DNA from: Luzula sylvatica
Lineage: Eukaryota; Streptophyta; Magnoliopsida; Poales; Juncaceae
Direction of reading: 5' to 3'
DNA: 64,000 nt
Assembly: GCA_946800325.1 (NCBI GenBank)
Contig: CAMPEJ010000009.1
Location: 372,001 to 436,000, forward strand
Positions within the stretch are counted from its first letter, which is position 1; each line of letters starts with the position of its first letter. Under the pieces are notes generated by a model. The model was not told the DNA's origin. It was given only the letters and a program-made list of their open reading frames with translations, and searched no databases. The position numbers and the translations under genes were made by a program. Shown here one piece after another: positions 36,393 to 51,271 of the stretch.

Positions 36393-39368
36393 AAATGTTA
36401 TGTAGTAAAAGATACGATTCAAATGATCTCAAAATACGTTATTTGAACTCCCCAAAGCATAAATAGATTGTTTTGAATCGAAAATTAAATTTTCTTAGTG
36501 TTTGTAAATTTTGGTGAAATGTTATGTGGTAAAAGATACGATTCAAATGATCTCAAAATACGTTATTTGAAATCTCCAAAGCATAAACAGATTGTTTTGA
36601 ATCGAAAAACAAACTTTCTTAGTGTTTGTAAATTTTGGTGAAATGTTATGTAGTAAAAGATACGATTCAAATGATCTCAAAATACGTTATTTGAAATCCC
36701 CAAAGCATAAACAGATTGTTTTGAATCGAAAAACAAACTTTCTTAGTGTTTGTAAATTTTGGTGAAATGTTATGTGGTAAAAGATACGATTCAAATGATC
36801 TCAAAATACATTATTTGAACTCCCCAAAGCAGAAACAGATTGTTTTGAATCGAAAAACAAACTTTCTTAGTGTTTGTAAATTTTGGTGAAATGTTATGTA
36901 GTAAAAGATACGATTCAAATGATCTCAAAATACGTTATTTGAACTCCCCAAAGCATAAACAGATTGTTTTGAATCGAAAAACAAACTTTCTTAGTGTTTG
37001 TAAATTTTGGTGAAATGTTATGTAGTAAAAGATACGATTCCAATGATCTCAAAATACGTTATTTGAACTCCCCAAAGCACAAACAGATTGTTTTGAATCG
37101 AAAAACAAACTTTCTTAGTGTTTGTAAATTTTGGTGAAATGTTATGTAGTAAAAGATACGATTCAAATGATCTCAAAATACGTTATTTGAACTCCCCAAA
37201 GCACAAACAGATTGTTTTGAATCGAAAAACAAACTTTCTTAGTGTTTGTAAATTTTGGTGAAATGTTATGTGGTAAAAGATACGATTCGAATGATCTACA
37301 AATATGTTATTTGAACTCCCCAAAGCATAAACAAATTGTTTTGATTCGAAAAACAAACTTTCTTAGTGTTTGTAAATTTTGGTGAAATGTTATGTAGTAA
37401 AAGATACGATTCAAATGATCTCAAAATACGTTATTTGAACTCCCCAAAGCATAAACAGATTGTTTTGAATCGAAAATTAAACTTTCTTAGTGTTTGTAAA
37501 TTTTGGTGAAATGTTATGTGGTAAAAGATACGATTCAAATGATCTCAAAATACGTTATTTGAAATCCCCAAAGCATAAACAGATTGTTTTGAATCGAAAA
37601 ACAAACTTTCTTAGTGTTTGTAAATTTTGGTGAAATGTTATGTAGTAAAAGATACGATTCAAATGATCTCAAAATACGTTATTTGAAATCCCCAAAGCAT
37701 AAACAGATTGTTTTGAATCGAAAAACAAACTTTCTTAGTGTTTGTAAATTTTGGTGAAATGTTATGTGGTAAAAGATACGATTCAAATGATCTCAAAATA
37801 CATTATTTGAACTCCCCAAAGCAGAAACAGATTGTTTTGAATCGAAAAACAAACTTTCTTAGTGTTTGTAAATTTTGGTGAAATGTTATGTAGTAAAAGA
37901 TACGATTCAAATGATCTCAAAATACGTTATTTGAACTCCCCAAAGCATAAACAGATTGTTTTGAATCGAAAAACAAACTTTCTTAGTGTTTGTAAATTTT
38001 GGTGAAATGTTATGTAGTAAAAGATACGATTCAAATGATCTCAAAATACGTTATTTGAACTCCCCAAAGCACAAACATATTGTTTTGAATCGAAAAACAA
38101 ACTTTCTTAGTGTTTGTAAATTTTGGTGAAATGTTATGTAGTAAAAGATACGATTCAAATGATCTCAAAATACGTTATTTGAACTCCCCAAAGCACAAAC
38201 AGATTGTTTTGAATCGAAAAACAAACTTTCTTAGTGTTTGTAAATTTTGGTGAAATGTTATGTGGTAAAAGATACGATTCGAATGATCTACAAATATGTT
38301 ATTTGAACTCCCCAAACCATAAACAAATTGTTTTGATTCGAAAAACAAACTTTCTTAGTGTTTGTAAATTTTGGTGAAATGTTATGTAGTAAAAGATACG
38401 ATTCAAATGATCTCAAAATACGTTATTTGAACTCCCCAAAGCATAAATAGATTGTTTTGAATCGAAAATTAAACTTTCTTAGTGTTTGTAAATTTTGGTG
38501 AAATGTTATGTGGTAAAAGATACGATTCAAATGATCTCAAAATACGTTATTTGAAATCCCCAAAGCATAAACAGATTGTTTTGAATCGAAAAACAAACTT
38601 TCTTAGTGTTTGTAAATTTTGGTGAAATGTTATGTAGTAAAAGATACGATTCAAATGATCTCAAAATACGTTATTTGAAATCCCCAAAGCATAAACAGAT
38701 TGTTTTGAATCGAAAAACAAACTTTCTTAGTGTTTGTAAATTTTGGTGAAATGTTATGTGGTAAAAGATACGATTCAAATGATCTCAAAATACATTATTT
38801 GAACTCCCCAAAGCAGAAACAGATTGTTTTGAATCGAAAAACAAACTTTCTTAGTGTTTGTAAATTTTGGTGAAATGTTATGTAGTAAAAGATACGATTC
38901 AAATGATCTCAAAATACGTTATTTGAACTCCCCAAAGCATAAACAGATTGTTTTGAATCGAAAAACAAACTTTCTTAGTGTTTGTAAATTTTGGTGAAAT
39001 GTTATGTAGTAAAAGATACGATTCCAATGATCTCAAAATACGTTATTTGAACTCCCCAAAGCACAAACAGATTGTTTTGAATCGAAAAACAAACTTTCTT
39101 AGTGTTTGTAAATTTTGGTGAAATGTTATGTAGTAAAAGATACGATTCAAATGATCTCAAAATACGTTATTTGAACTCCCCAAAGCACAAACAGATTGTT
39201 TTGAATCGAAAAACAAACTTTCTTAGTGTTTGTAAATTTTGGTGAAATGTTATGTGGTAAAAGATACGATTCGAATGATCTACAAATATGTTATTTGAAC
39301 TCCCCAAAGCATAAACAAATTGTTTTGATTCGAAAAACAAACTTTCTTAGTGTTTGTAAATTTTGGTG
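36393..39368 (+). repeat. three tandem 8-monomer blocks (992 bp each)
   Basis: Blocks starting at 36393, 37385 and 38377 share the order: GAAAATTAAA-type monomer, GAAATC, GAAATC, ATACATT/GCAGAAAC, common form, a variable sixth monomer, GCACAAAC, and CTACAAATATG with GATTCG. The sixth monomer alternates: TTCCAATG with GCACAAACAG in blocks 1 and 3, GCACAAACATATTG in block 2. A longer 10-monomer relative (35153-36392) precedes them. This is local amplification of the M19-M18 part of the HOR. Confidence 0.85.
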
Positions 39369-39492
39369 AAATGTTATGTAGTAAAAGATACGATTCAAAT
39401 GATCTCAAAATACGTTATTTGAACTCCCCAAAGCATAAACAGATTGTTTTGAATCGAAAAACAAACTTTCTTTGTGTTTGTAAATTTTGGTG

Positions 39493-40236
39493 AAATGTTA
39501 TGTGGTAAAAGATACGATTCGAATAATCTAAAAATATGTTATTTGAACTCCCCAAAGCATAGACACATTGTTTTGAATCGAAAAACAAACTTTCTTAGTG
39601 TTTGTAAATTTTGGTGAAATGTTATGTAGTAAAAGATACGATTCAAATGATCTCAAAATACGTTATTTGAACTCCCCAAAGCATAAACAGATTGTTTTGA
39701 ATCGAAAAACAAACTTTCTTTGTGTTTGTAAATTTTGGTGAAATGTTATGTGGTAAAAGATACGATTCGAATAATCTAAAAATATGTTATTTGAACTCCC
39801 CAAAGCATAGACACATTGTTTTGAATCGAAAAACAAACTTTCTTAGTGTTTGTAAATTTTGGTGAAATGTTATGTAGTAAAAGATACGATTCAAATGATC
39901 TCAAAATACGTTATTTGAAATACCCAAAGCATAAACAGATTGTTTTGAATCGAAAAACAAACTTTCTTAGTGTTTGTAAATTTTGGTGAAATGTTATGTG
40001 GTAAAAGATACGATTCGAATAATCTAAAAATATGTTATTTGAACTCCCCAAAGCATAGACACATTGTTTTGAATCGAAAAACAAACTTTCTTAGTGTTTG
40101 TAAATTTTGGTGAAATGTTATGTAGTAAAAGATACGATTCAAATGATCTCAAAATACGTTATTTGAAATCCCCAAAGCATAAACAGATTGTTTTGAATCG
40201 AAAAACAAACTTTCTTAGTGTTTGTAAATTTTGGTG
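39493..40236 (+). repeat. three tandem dimers (248 bp each)
   Basis: The M1 variant (CGAATAATC with GCATAGACACATTG) occurs at 39493, 39741 and 39989, each time followed by one CTCAAAATACG monomer. Elsewhere in the window M1 copies are at least eight monomers apart, so this dimer has been amplified locally. Confidence 0.85.
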
Positions 40237-43200
40237 AAATGTTATGTGGTAAAAGATACGATTCAAATGATCTCAAAATACGTTATTTGAACTCCCCAAA
40301 GCATAAACAGATTGTTTTGAATCGAAAAACAAACTTTCTTAGTGTTTGTAAATTTTGGTGAAATGTTATGTAGTAAAAGATACGATTCCAATGATCTCAA
40401 AATACGTTATTTGAACTCCCCAAAGCATAAACAGATTGTTTTGAATCGAAAAACAAACTTTCTTAGTGTTTGTAAATTTTGGTGAAATGTTATGTGGTAA
40501 AAGATACGATTCGAATGATCTACAAATACTTTATTTGAACTCACCAAAGCATAAACAGATTGTTTTGAATCGAAATTTAAACTTTCTTAGTGTTTGTAAA
40601 TTTTGGTGAAATGTTATGTGGTAAAAGATACGATTCAAATGATCTCAAAATACGTTATTTGAAATCCCCAAAGCATAAACAGATTGTTTTGAATCGAAAA
40701 ACAAACTTTCTTAGTGTTTGTAAAGTTTGGTGAAATGTTATGTGGTAAAAGATACGATTCAAATGATCTCAAAATAAGTTATTTGAACTCCCCAAAGCAT
40801 AAACAGATTGTTTTGAATCGAAAAACACACTTTCTTAGTGTTTGTAAATTTTGGTGAAATGTTATGTAGTAAAAGATACGATTCCAATGATCTCAAAATA
40901 CGTTATTTGAACTCCCCAAAGCATAAACAGATTGTTTTGAATCGAAAAACAAACTTTCTTAGTGTTTGTAAATTTTGGTGAAATGTTATGTGGTAAAAGA
41001 TACGATTCAAATGATCTCAAAATACGTTATTTGAACTCCCCAAAGCATAAACAGATTGTTTTGAATCGAAAAACAAACTTTCTTAGTGTTTGTAAATTTT
41101 GGTGAAATGTTATGTGGTAAAAGATACGATTCAAATGATCTCAATATACGTTATTTGAACTCCCCAAAGCATAAACAGATTGTTTTGAATCGAAAAACAA
41201 ACTTTCTTAGTGTTTGTAAATTTTGGTGAAATGTTACGTAGTAAAAGATACGATTCAAATGATCTCAAAATACGTTATTTGAACTCCCCAAAGCATAAAC
41301 AGATTGTTTTGAATCGAAAAACAAACTTTCTTAGTGTTTGTAAATTTTGGTGAAATGTTATGTGGTAAAAGATACGATTTGAATAATCTAAAAATATGTT
41401 ATTTGAACTCCCCAAAGCATAGACAAATTGTTTTGAATCGAAAAACAAACTTTCTTAGTGTTTGTAAATTTTGGTGAAATGTTATGTCGTAAAACATACG
41501 ATTCAAATGATCTCAAAATACGTTATTTGAACTCCCCAAAGCATAAACAGATTGTTTTGAATCGAAAAACAAACTTTCTTAGTGTTTGTAAATTTTGGTG
41601 AAATGTTATGTGGTAAAAGATACGATTCAAATGATCTCTAAATACGTTATTTGAACTCCCCAAAGCATAAACAAATTGTTTTGAATCGAAAAACAAACTT
41701 TCTTAGTGTTTGTAAATTTTTGTGAAATGTTATGTGGTAAAAGATACGATTCCAATGATCTCAAAATACGTTATTTGAACTCCCCAAAGCATAAACAGAT
41801 TGTTTTGAATCGAAAAACAAACTTTCTTAGTGTTTGTAAATTTTGGTGAAATGTTATGTAGTAAAAGATACGATTCAAATGATCTCAAAATACGTTATTT
41901 GAACTCCCCAAAGCACAAACAGATTGTTTTGAATCGAAAAACAAACTTTCTTAGTGTTTGTAAATTTTGGTGAAATGTTATGTGGTAAAAGATACGATTC
42001 GAATGATCTACAAATATGTTATTTGAACTCCCCAAAGCATAAACAAATTGTTTTGATTCGAAAAACAAACTTTCTTAGTGTTTGTAAATTTTGGTGAAAT
42101 GTTATGTAGTAAAAGATACGATTCAAATGATCTCAAAATACGTTATTTGAACTCCCCAAAGCATAAACAGATTGTTTTGAATCGAAAATTAAACTTTCTT
42201 AGTGTTTGTAAATTTTGGTGAAATGTTATGTGGTAAAAGATACGATTCAAATGATCTCAAAATACGTTATTTGAAATCCCCAAAGCATAAACAGATTGTT
42301 TTGAATCGAAAAACAAACTTTCTTAGTGTTTGTAAATTTTGGTGAAATGTTATGTAGTAAAAGATACGATTCAAATGATCTCAAAATACGTTATTTGAAA
42401 TCCCCAAAGCATAAACAGATTGTTTTGAATCGAAAAACAAACTTTCTTAGTGTTTGTAAATTTTGGTGAAATGTTATGTGGTAAAAGATACGATTCAAAT
42501 GATCTCAAAATACATTATTTGAACTCCCCAAAGCAGAAACAGATTGTTTTGAATCGAAAAACAAACTTTCTTAGTGTTTGTAAATTTTGGTGAAATGTTA
42601 TGTAGTAAAAGATACGATTCAAATGATCTCAAAATACGTTATTTGAACTCCCCAAAGCATAAACAGATTGTTTTGAATTGAAAAACAAACTTTCTTAGTG
42701 TTTGTAAATTTTGGTGAAATGTTATGTAGTAAAAGATACGATTCAAATGATCCCAAAATACGTTATTTGAACTCCCCAAAGCACAAACATATTGTTTTGA
42801 ATCGAAAAACAAACTTTCTTAGTGTTTGTAAATTTTGGTGAAATGTTATGTAGTAAAAGATACGATTCAAATGATCTCAAAATACGTTATTTGAACTCCC
42901 CAAAGCACAAACAGATTGTTTTGAATCGAAAAACAAACTTTCTTAGTGTTTGTAAATTTTGGTGAAATGTTATGTGGTAAAAGATACGATTCGAATGATC
43001 TACAAATATGTTATTTGAACTCCCCAAAGCATAAACAAATTGTTTTGATTCGAAAAACAAACTTTCTTAGTGTTTGTAAATTTTGGTGAAATGTTATGTA
43101 GTAAATGATACGATTCAAATGATCTCAAAATACGTTATTTGAACTCCCCAAAGCACAAACAGATTGTTTTGAATCGAAAAACAAAATTTCTTAGTGTTTG

Positions 43201-43300
43201 TAAATTTTGGTGAAATGTTATGTGGTAAAAGATACGATTCGAATGATCTACAAATATGTTATTTGAACTCCCCAAAGCATAAACAAATTGTTTTGATTCG

Positions 43301-43304
43301 AAAA
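43301..43304 (+). other. one-base deletion in the satellite phase (right part)
   Basis: The A-run in GATTCGAAAAACAAAC is one base shorter here, giving a 123-bp monomer. Open frames on both strands (43135-43365 minus and 43194-43409 plus) span it and are artefacts of it. Confidence 0.9.
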
Positions 43305-45691
43305 CAAACTTTCTTAGTGTTTGTAAATTTTGGTGAAATGTTATGTAGTAAAAGATACGATTCAAATGATCTCAAAATACGTTATTTGAACTCCCCAAAG
43401 CATAAATAGATTGTTTTGAATCGAAAATTAAACTTTCTTAGTGTTTGTAAATTTTGGTGAAATGTTATGTGGTAAAAGATACGATTCAAATGATCTCAAA
43501 ATACGTTATTTGAAATCCCCAAAGCATAAACAGATTGTTTTGAATCGAAAAACAAACTTTCTTAGTGTTTGTAAATTTTGGTGAAATGTTATGTAGTAAA
43601 AGATACGATTCAAATGATCTCAAAATACGTTATTTGAAATCCCCAAAGCACAAACAGATTGTTTTGAATCGAAAAACAAACTTTCTTAGTGTTTGTAAAT
43701 TTTGGTGAAATGTTATGTGGTAAAAGATACGATTCAAATGATCTCAAAATACATTATTTGAACTCCCCAAAGCAGAAACAGATTGTTTTGAATCGAAAAA
43801 CAAACTTTCTTAGTGTTTGTAAATTTTGGTGAAATGTTATGTAGTAAAAGATACGATTCAAATGATCTCAAAATACGTTATTTGAACTCCCCAAAGCATA
43901 AACAGATTGTTTTGAATCGAAAAACAAACTTTCTTAGTGTTTGTAAATTTTGGTGAAATGTTATGTAGTAAAAGATACGATTCCAATGATCTCAAAATAC
44001 GTTATTTGAACTCCCCAAAGCACAAACAGATTGTTTTGAATCGAAAAACAAACTTTCTTAGTGTTTGTAAATTTTGGTGAAATGTTATGTAGTAAAAGAT
44101 ACGATTCAAATGATCTCAAAATACGTTATTTGAACTCCCCAAAGCACAAACAGATTGTTTTGAATCGAAAAACAAACTTTCTTAGTGTTTGTAAATTTTG
44201 GTGAAATGTTATGTGGTAAAAGATACGATTCGAATGATCTACAAATATGTTATTTGAACTCCCCAAAGCATAAACAAATTGTTTTGATTCGAAAAACAAA
44301 CTTTCTTAGTGTTTGTAAATTTTGGTGAAATGTTATGTAGTAAAAGATACGATTCAAATGATCTCAAAATACGTTATTTGAACTCCCCAAAGCACAAACA
44401 GATTGTTTTGAATCGAAAAACAAAATTTCTTAGTGTTTGTAAATTTTGGTGAAATGTTATGTGGTAAAAGATACGATTCGAATGATCTCAAAATACATTA
44501 TTTGAACTCCCCAAAGCAGAAACAAATTGTTTTGATTCGAAAAACAAACTTTCTTAGTGTTTGTAAATTTTGGTGATATGTTATGTAGTAAAAGATACGA
44601 TTCAAATGATCTCAAAATACGTTATTTGAACTCCCCAAAGCATAAATAGATTGTTTTGAATCGAAAATTAAACTTTCTTAGTGTTTGTAAATTTTGGTGA
44701 AATGTTATGTGGTAAAAGATACGATTCAAATGATCTCAAAATACGTTATTTGAAATCCCCAAAGCATAAACAGATTGTTTTGAATCGAAAAACAAACTTT
44801 CTTAGTGTTTGTAAATTTTGGTGAAATGTTATGTGGTAAAAGATACGATTCGAATGATCTACAAATACTTTATTTGAACTCACCAAAGCATAAACAGATT
44901 GTTTTGAATCGAAATTTAAACTTTCTTAGTGTTTGTAAATTTTGGTGAAATGTTATGTGGTAAAAGATACGATTCAAATGATCTCAAAATACGTTATTTG
45001 AAATCCCCAAAGCATAAACAGATTGTTTTGAATCGAAAAACAAGCTTTCTTAGTGTTTGTAAAGTTTGGTGAAATGTTATGTGGTAAAAGATACGATTCA
45101 AATGATCTCAAAATAAGTTATTTGAACTCCCCAAAGCATAAACAGATTGTTTTGAATCGAAAAACACACTTTCTTAGTGTTTGTAAATTTTGGTGAAATG
45201 TTATGTAGTAAAAGATACGATTCCAATGATCTCAAAATACGTTATTTGAACTCCCCAAAGCATAAACAGATTGTTTTGAATCGAAAAACAAACTTTCTTA
45301 GTGTTTGTAAATTTTGGTGAAATGTTATGTGGTAAAAGATACTATTCAAATGATCTCAAAATACGTTATTTGAACTCCCCAAAGCATAAACAGATTGTTT
45401 TGAATCGAAAAACAAACTTTCTTAGTGTTTGTAAATTTTGGTGAAATGTTATGTGGTAAAAGATACGATTCAAATGATCTCAATATACGTTATTTGAACT
45501 CCCCAAAGCATAAACAGATTGTTTTGAATCGAAAAACAAACTTTCTTAGTGTTTGTAAATTTTGGTGAAATGTTACGTAGTAAAAGATACGATTCAAATG
45601 ATCTCAAAATACGTTATTTGAACTCCCCAAAGCATAAACAGATTGTTTTGAATCGAAAAACAAACTTTCTTAGTGTTTGTAAATTTTGGTG

Positions 45692-48600
45692 AAATGTTAT
45701 GTTGTAAAAGATACGATTTGAATGATCTAAAAATATGTTATTTGAACTCCCCAAAGCATAGACAAATTGTTTTGAATCGAAAAACAAACTTTCTTAGTGT
45801 TTGTAAATTTTGGTGAAATGTTATGTCGTAAAACATACGATTCAAATGATCTCAAAATACGTTATTTGAACTCCCCAAAGCATAAACAGATTGTTTTGAA
45901 TCGAAAAACAAACTTTCTTAGTGTTTGTAAATTTTGGTGAAATGTTATGTGGTAAAAGATACGATTCAAATGATCTCTAAATACGTTATTTGAACTCCCC
46001 AAAGCATAAACAAATTGTTTTGAATCGAAAAACAAACTTTCTTAGTGTTTGTAAATTTTTGTGAAATGTTATGTGGTAAAAGATACGATTCCAATGATCT
46101 CAAAATACGTTATTTGAACTCCCCAAAGCATAAACAGATTGTTTTGAATCGAAAAACAAACTTTCTTAGTGTTTGTAAATTTTGGTGAAATGTTATGTAG
46201 TAAAAGATACGATTCAAATGATCTCAAAATACGTTATTTGAACTCCCCAAAGCACAAACAGATTGTTTTGAATCGAAAAACAAACTTTCTTAGTGTTTGT
46301 AAATTTTGGTGAAATGTTATGTGGTAAAAGATACGATTCGAATGATCTACAAATATGTTATTTGAACTCCCCAAAGCATAAACAAATTGTTTTGATTCGA
46401 AAAACAAACTTTCTTAGTGTTTGTAAATTTTGGTGAAATGTTATGTAGTAAAAGATACGATTCAAATGATCTCAAAATACGTTATTTGAAATCCCCAAAG
46501 CATAAACAGATTGTTTTGAATCGAAAATTAAACTTTCTTAGTGTTTGTAAATTTTGGTGAAATGTTATGTGGTAAAAGATACGATTCAAATGATCTCAAA
46601 ATACGTTATTTGAAATCCCCAAAGCATAAACAGATTGTTTTGAATCGAAAAACAAACTTTCTTAGTGTTTGTAAATTTTGGTGAAATGTTATGTAGTAAA
46701 AGATACGATTCAAATGATCTCAAAATACGTTATTTGAAATCCCCAAAGCATAAACAGATTGTTTTGAATCGAAAAACAAACTTTCTTAGTGTTTGTAAAT
46801 TTTGGTGAAATGTTATGTGGTAAAAGATACGATTCAAATGATCTCAAAATACATTATTTGAACTCCCCAAAGCAGAAACAGATTGTTTTGAATCGAAAAA
46901 CAAACTTTCTTAGTGTTTGTAAATTTTGGTGAAATGTTATGTAGTAAAAGATACGATTCAAATGATCTCAAAATACGTTATTTGAACTCCCCAAAGCATA
47001 AACAGATTGTTTTGAATCGAAAAACAAACTTTCTTAGTGTTTGTAAATTTTGGTGAAATGTTATGTAGTAAAAGATACGATTCAAATGATCTCAAAATAC
47101 GTTATTTGAACTCCCCAAAGCACAAACATATTGTTTTGAATCGAAAAACAAACTTTCTTAGTGTTTGTAAATTTTGGTGAAATGTTATGTAGTAAAAGAT
47201 ACGATTCAAATGATCTCAAAATACGTTATTTGAACTCCCCAAAGCACAAACAGATTGTTTTGAATCGAAAAACAAAATTTCTTAGTGTTTGTAAATTTTG
47301 GTGAAATGTTATGTGGTAAAAGATACGATTCGAATGATCTACAAATATGTTATTTGAACTCCCCAAAGCATAAACAAATTGTTTTGATTCGAAAAACAAA
47401 CTTTCTTAGTGTTTGTAAATTTTGGTGAAATGTTATGTAGTAAAAGATACGATTCAAATGATCTCAAAATACGTTATTTGAACTCCCCAAAGCATAAATA
47501 GATTGTTTTGAATCAAAAATTAAACTTTCTTAGTGTTTGTAAATTTTGGTGAAATGTTATGTGGTAAAAGATACGATTCAAATGATCTCAAAATACGTTA
47601 TTTGAAATCCCCAAAGCATAAACAGATTGTTTTGAATCGAAAAACAAACTTTCTTAGTGTTTGTAAATTTTGGTGAAATGTTATGTAGTAAAAGATACGA
47701 TTCAAATGATCTCAAAATACGTTATTTGAAATCCCCAAAGCATAAACAGATTGTTTTGAATCGAAAAACAAACTTTCTTAGTGTTTGTAAATTTTGGTGA
47801 AATGTTATGTGGTAAAAGATACGATTCAAATGATCTCAAAATACATTATTTGAACTCCCCAAAGCAGAAACAGATTGTTTTGAATCGAAAAACAAACTTT
47901 CTTAGTGTTTGTAAATTTTGGTGAAATGTTATGTAGTAAAAGATACGATTCAAATGATCTCAAAATACGTTATTTGAACTCCCCAAAGCATAAACAGATT
48001 GTTTTGAATCGAAAAACAAACTTTCTTAGTGTTTGTAAATTTTGGTGAAATGTTATGTGGTAAAAGATACGATTCAAATGATCTCAATATACGTTATTTG
48101 AACTCCCCAAAGCATAAACAGATTGTTTTGAATCGAAAAACAAACTTTCTTAGTGTTTGTAAATTTTGGTGAAATGTTACGTAGTAAAAGATACGATTCA
48201 AATGATCTCAAAATACGTTATTTGAACTCCCCAAAGCATAAACAGATTGTTTTGAATCGAAAAACAAACTTTCTTAGTGTTTGTAAATTTTGGTGAAATG
48301 TTATGTTGTAAAAGATACGATTTGAATGATCTAAAAATATGTTATTTGAACTCCCCAAAGCATAGACAAATTGTTTTGAATCGAAAAACAAACTTTCTTA
48401 GTGTTTGTAAATTTTGGTGAAATGTTATGTCGTAAAACATACGATTCAAATGATCTCAAAATACGTTATTTGAACTCCCCAAAGCATAAACAGATTGTTT
48501 TGAATCGAAAAACAAACTTTCTTAGTGTTTGTAAATTTTGGTGAAATGTTATGTGGTAAAAGATACGATTCAAATGATCTCTAAATACGTTATTTGAACT

Positions 48601-51271
48601 CCCCAAAGCATAAACAAATTGTTTTGAATCGAAAAACAAACTTTCTTAGTGTTTGTAAATTTTTGTGAAATGTTATGTGGTAAAAGATACGATTCCAATG
48701 ATCTCAAAATACGTTATTTGAACTCCCCAAAGCATAAACAGATTGTTTTGAATCGAAAAACAAACTTTCTTAGTGTTTGTAAATTTTGGTGAAATGTTAT
48801 GTAGTAAAAGATACGATTCAAATGATCTCAAAATACGTTATTTGAACTCCCCAAAGCACAAACAGATTGTTTTGAATCGAAAAACAAACTTTCTTAGTGT
48901 TTGTAAATTTTGGTGAAATGTTATGTGGTAAAAGATACGATTCGAATGATCTACAAATATGTTATTTGAACTCCCCAAAGCATAAACAAATTGTTTTGAT
49001 TCGAAAAACAAACTTTCTTAGTGTTTGTAAATTTTGGTGAAATGTTATGTAGTAAAAGATACGATTCAAATGATCTCAAAATACGTTATTTGAACTCCCC
49101 AAAGCATAAACAGATTGTTTTGAATCGAAAATTAAACTTTCTTAGTGTTTGTAAATTTTGGTGAAATGTTATGTGGTAAAAGATACGATTCAAATGATCT
49201 CAAAATACGTTATTTGAAATCCCCAAAGCATAAACAGATTGTTTTGAATCGAAAAACAAACTTTCTTAGTGTTTGTAAATTTTGGTGAAATGTTATGTAG
49301 TAAAAGATACGATTCAAATGATCTCAAAATACGTTATTTGAAATCCCCAAAGCATAAACAGATTGTTTTGAATCGAAAAACAAACTTTCTTAGTGTTTGT
49401 AAATTTTGGTGAAATGTTATGTGGTAAAAGATACGATTCAAATGATCTCAAAATACATTATTTGAACTCCCCAAAGCAGAAACAGATTGTTTTGAATCGA
49501 AAAACAAACTTTCTTAGTGTTTGTAAATTTTGGTGAAATGTTATGTAGTAAAAGATACGATTCAAATGATCTCAAAATACGTTATTTGAACTCCCCAAAG
49601 CATAAACAGATTGTTTTGAATCGAAAAACAAACTTTCTTAGTGTTTGTAAATTTTGGTGAAATGTTATGTAGTAAAAGATACGATTCAAATGATCTCAAA
49701 ATACGTTATTTGAACTCCCCAAAGCACAAACATATTGTTTTGAATCGAAAAACAAACTTTCTTAGTGTTTGTAAATTTTGGTGAAATGTTATGTAGTAAA
49801 AGATACGATTCAAATGATCTCAAAATACGTTATTTGAACTCCCCAAAGCACAAACAGATTGTTTTGAATCGAAAAACAAAATTTCTTAGTGTTTGTAAAT
49901 TTTGGTGAAATGTTATGTGGTAAAAGATACGATTCGAATGATCTACAAATATGTTATTTGAACTCCCCAAAGCATAAACAAATTGTTTTGATTCGAAAAA
50001 CAAACTTTCTTAGTGTTTGTAAATTTTGGTGAAATGTTATGTAGTAAAAGATACGATTCAAATGATCTCAAAATACGTTATTTGAACTCCCCAAAGCATA
50101 AATAGATTGTTTTGAATCAAAAATTAAACTTTCTTAGTGTTTGTAAATTTTGGTGAAATGTTATGTGGTAAAAGATACGATTCAAATGATCTCAAAATAC
50201 GTTATTTGAAATCCCCAAAGCATAAACAGATTGTTTTGAATCGAAAAACAAACTTTCTTAGTGTTTGTAAATTTTGGTGAAATGTTATGTAGTAAAAGAT
50301 ACGATTCAAATGATCTCAAAATACGTTATTTGAAATCCCCAAAGCATAAACAGATTGTTTTGAATCGAAAAACAAACTTTCTTAGTGTTTGTAAATTTTG
50401 GTGAAATGTTATGTGGTAAAAGATACGATTCAAATGATCTCAAAATACATTATTTGAACTCCCCAAAGCAGAAACAGATTGTTTTGAATCGAAAAACAAA
50501 CTTTCTTAGTGTTTGTAAATTTTGGTGAAATGTTATGTAGTAAAAGATACGATTCAAATGATCTCAAAATACGTTATTTGAACTCCCCAAAGCATAAACA
50601 GATTGTTTTGAATCGAAAAACAAACTTTCTTAGTGTTTGTAAATTTTGGTGAAATGTTATGTAGTAAAAGATACGATTCCAATGATCTCAAAATACGTTA
50701 TTTGAACTCCCCAAAGCACAAACAGATTGTTTTGAATCGAAAAACAAACTTTCTTAGTGTTTGTAAATTTTGGTGAAATGTTATGTAGTAAAAGATACGA
50801 TTCAAATGATCTCAAAATACGTTATTTGAACTCCCCAAAGCACAAACAGATTGTTTTGAATCGAAAAACAAACTTTCTTAGTGTTTGTAAATTTTGATGA
50901 AATGTTATGTGGTAAAAGATACGATTCGAATGATCTACAAATATGTTATTTGAACTCCCCAAAGCATAAACAAATTGTTTTGATTCGAAAAACAAACTTT
51001 CTTAGTGTTTGTAAATTTTGGTGAAATGTTATGTGGTAAAAGATACGATTCAAATGATCTCAATATACGTTATTTGAACTCCCCAAAGCATAAACAGATT
51101 GTTTTGAATCGAAAAACAAACTTTCTTAGTGTTTGTAAATTTTGGTGAAATGTTACGTAGTAAAAGATACGATTCAAATGATCTCAAAATACGTTATTTG
51201 AACTCCCCAAAGCATAAACAGATTGTTTTGAATCGAAAAACAAACTTTCTTAGTGTTTGTAAATTTTGGTG
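45692..51271 (+). repeat. HOR copies of 21 and 24 monomers marked by GTTGTAAAAG
   Basis: The rare M13 form GTTGTAAAAG occurs at 45701, 48305 and 51281, that is 2,604 bp (21 monomers) and 2,976 bp (24 monomers) apart. The M19 form AATCAAAAATTAAAC follows the same spacing (near 47513, 50117 and 53093). These shared private variants show recent block duplication of whole HOR units. Confidence 0.8.

Noticed and set aside
43135..43409. Overlapping open frames on both strands
   Set aside because: Both cross the one-base deletion at 43301-43304 and encode satellite sequence only.
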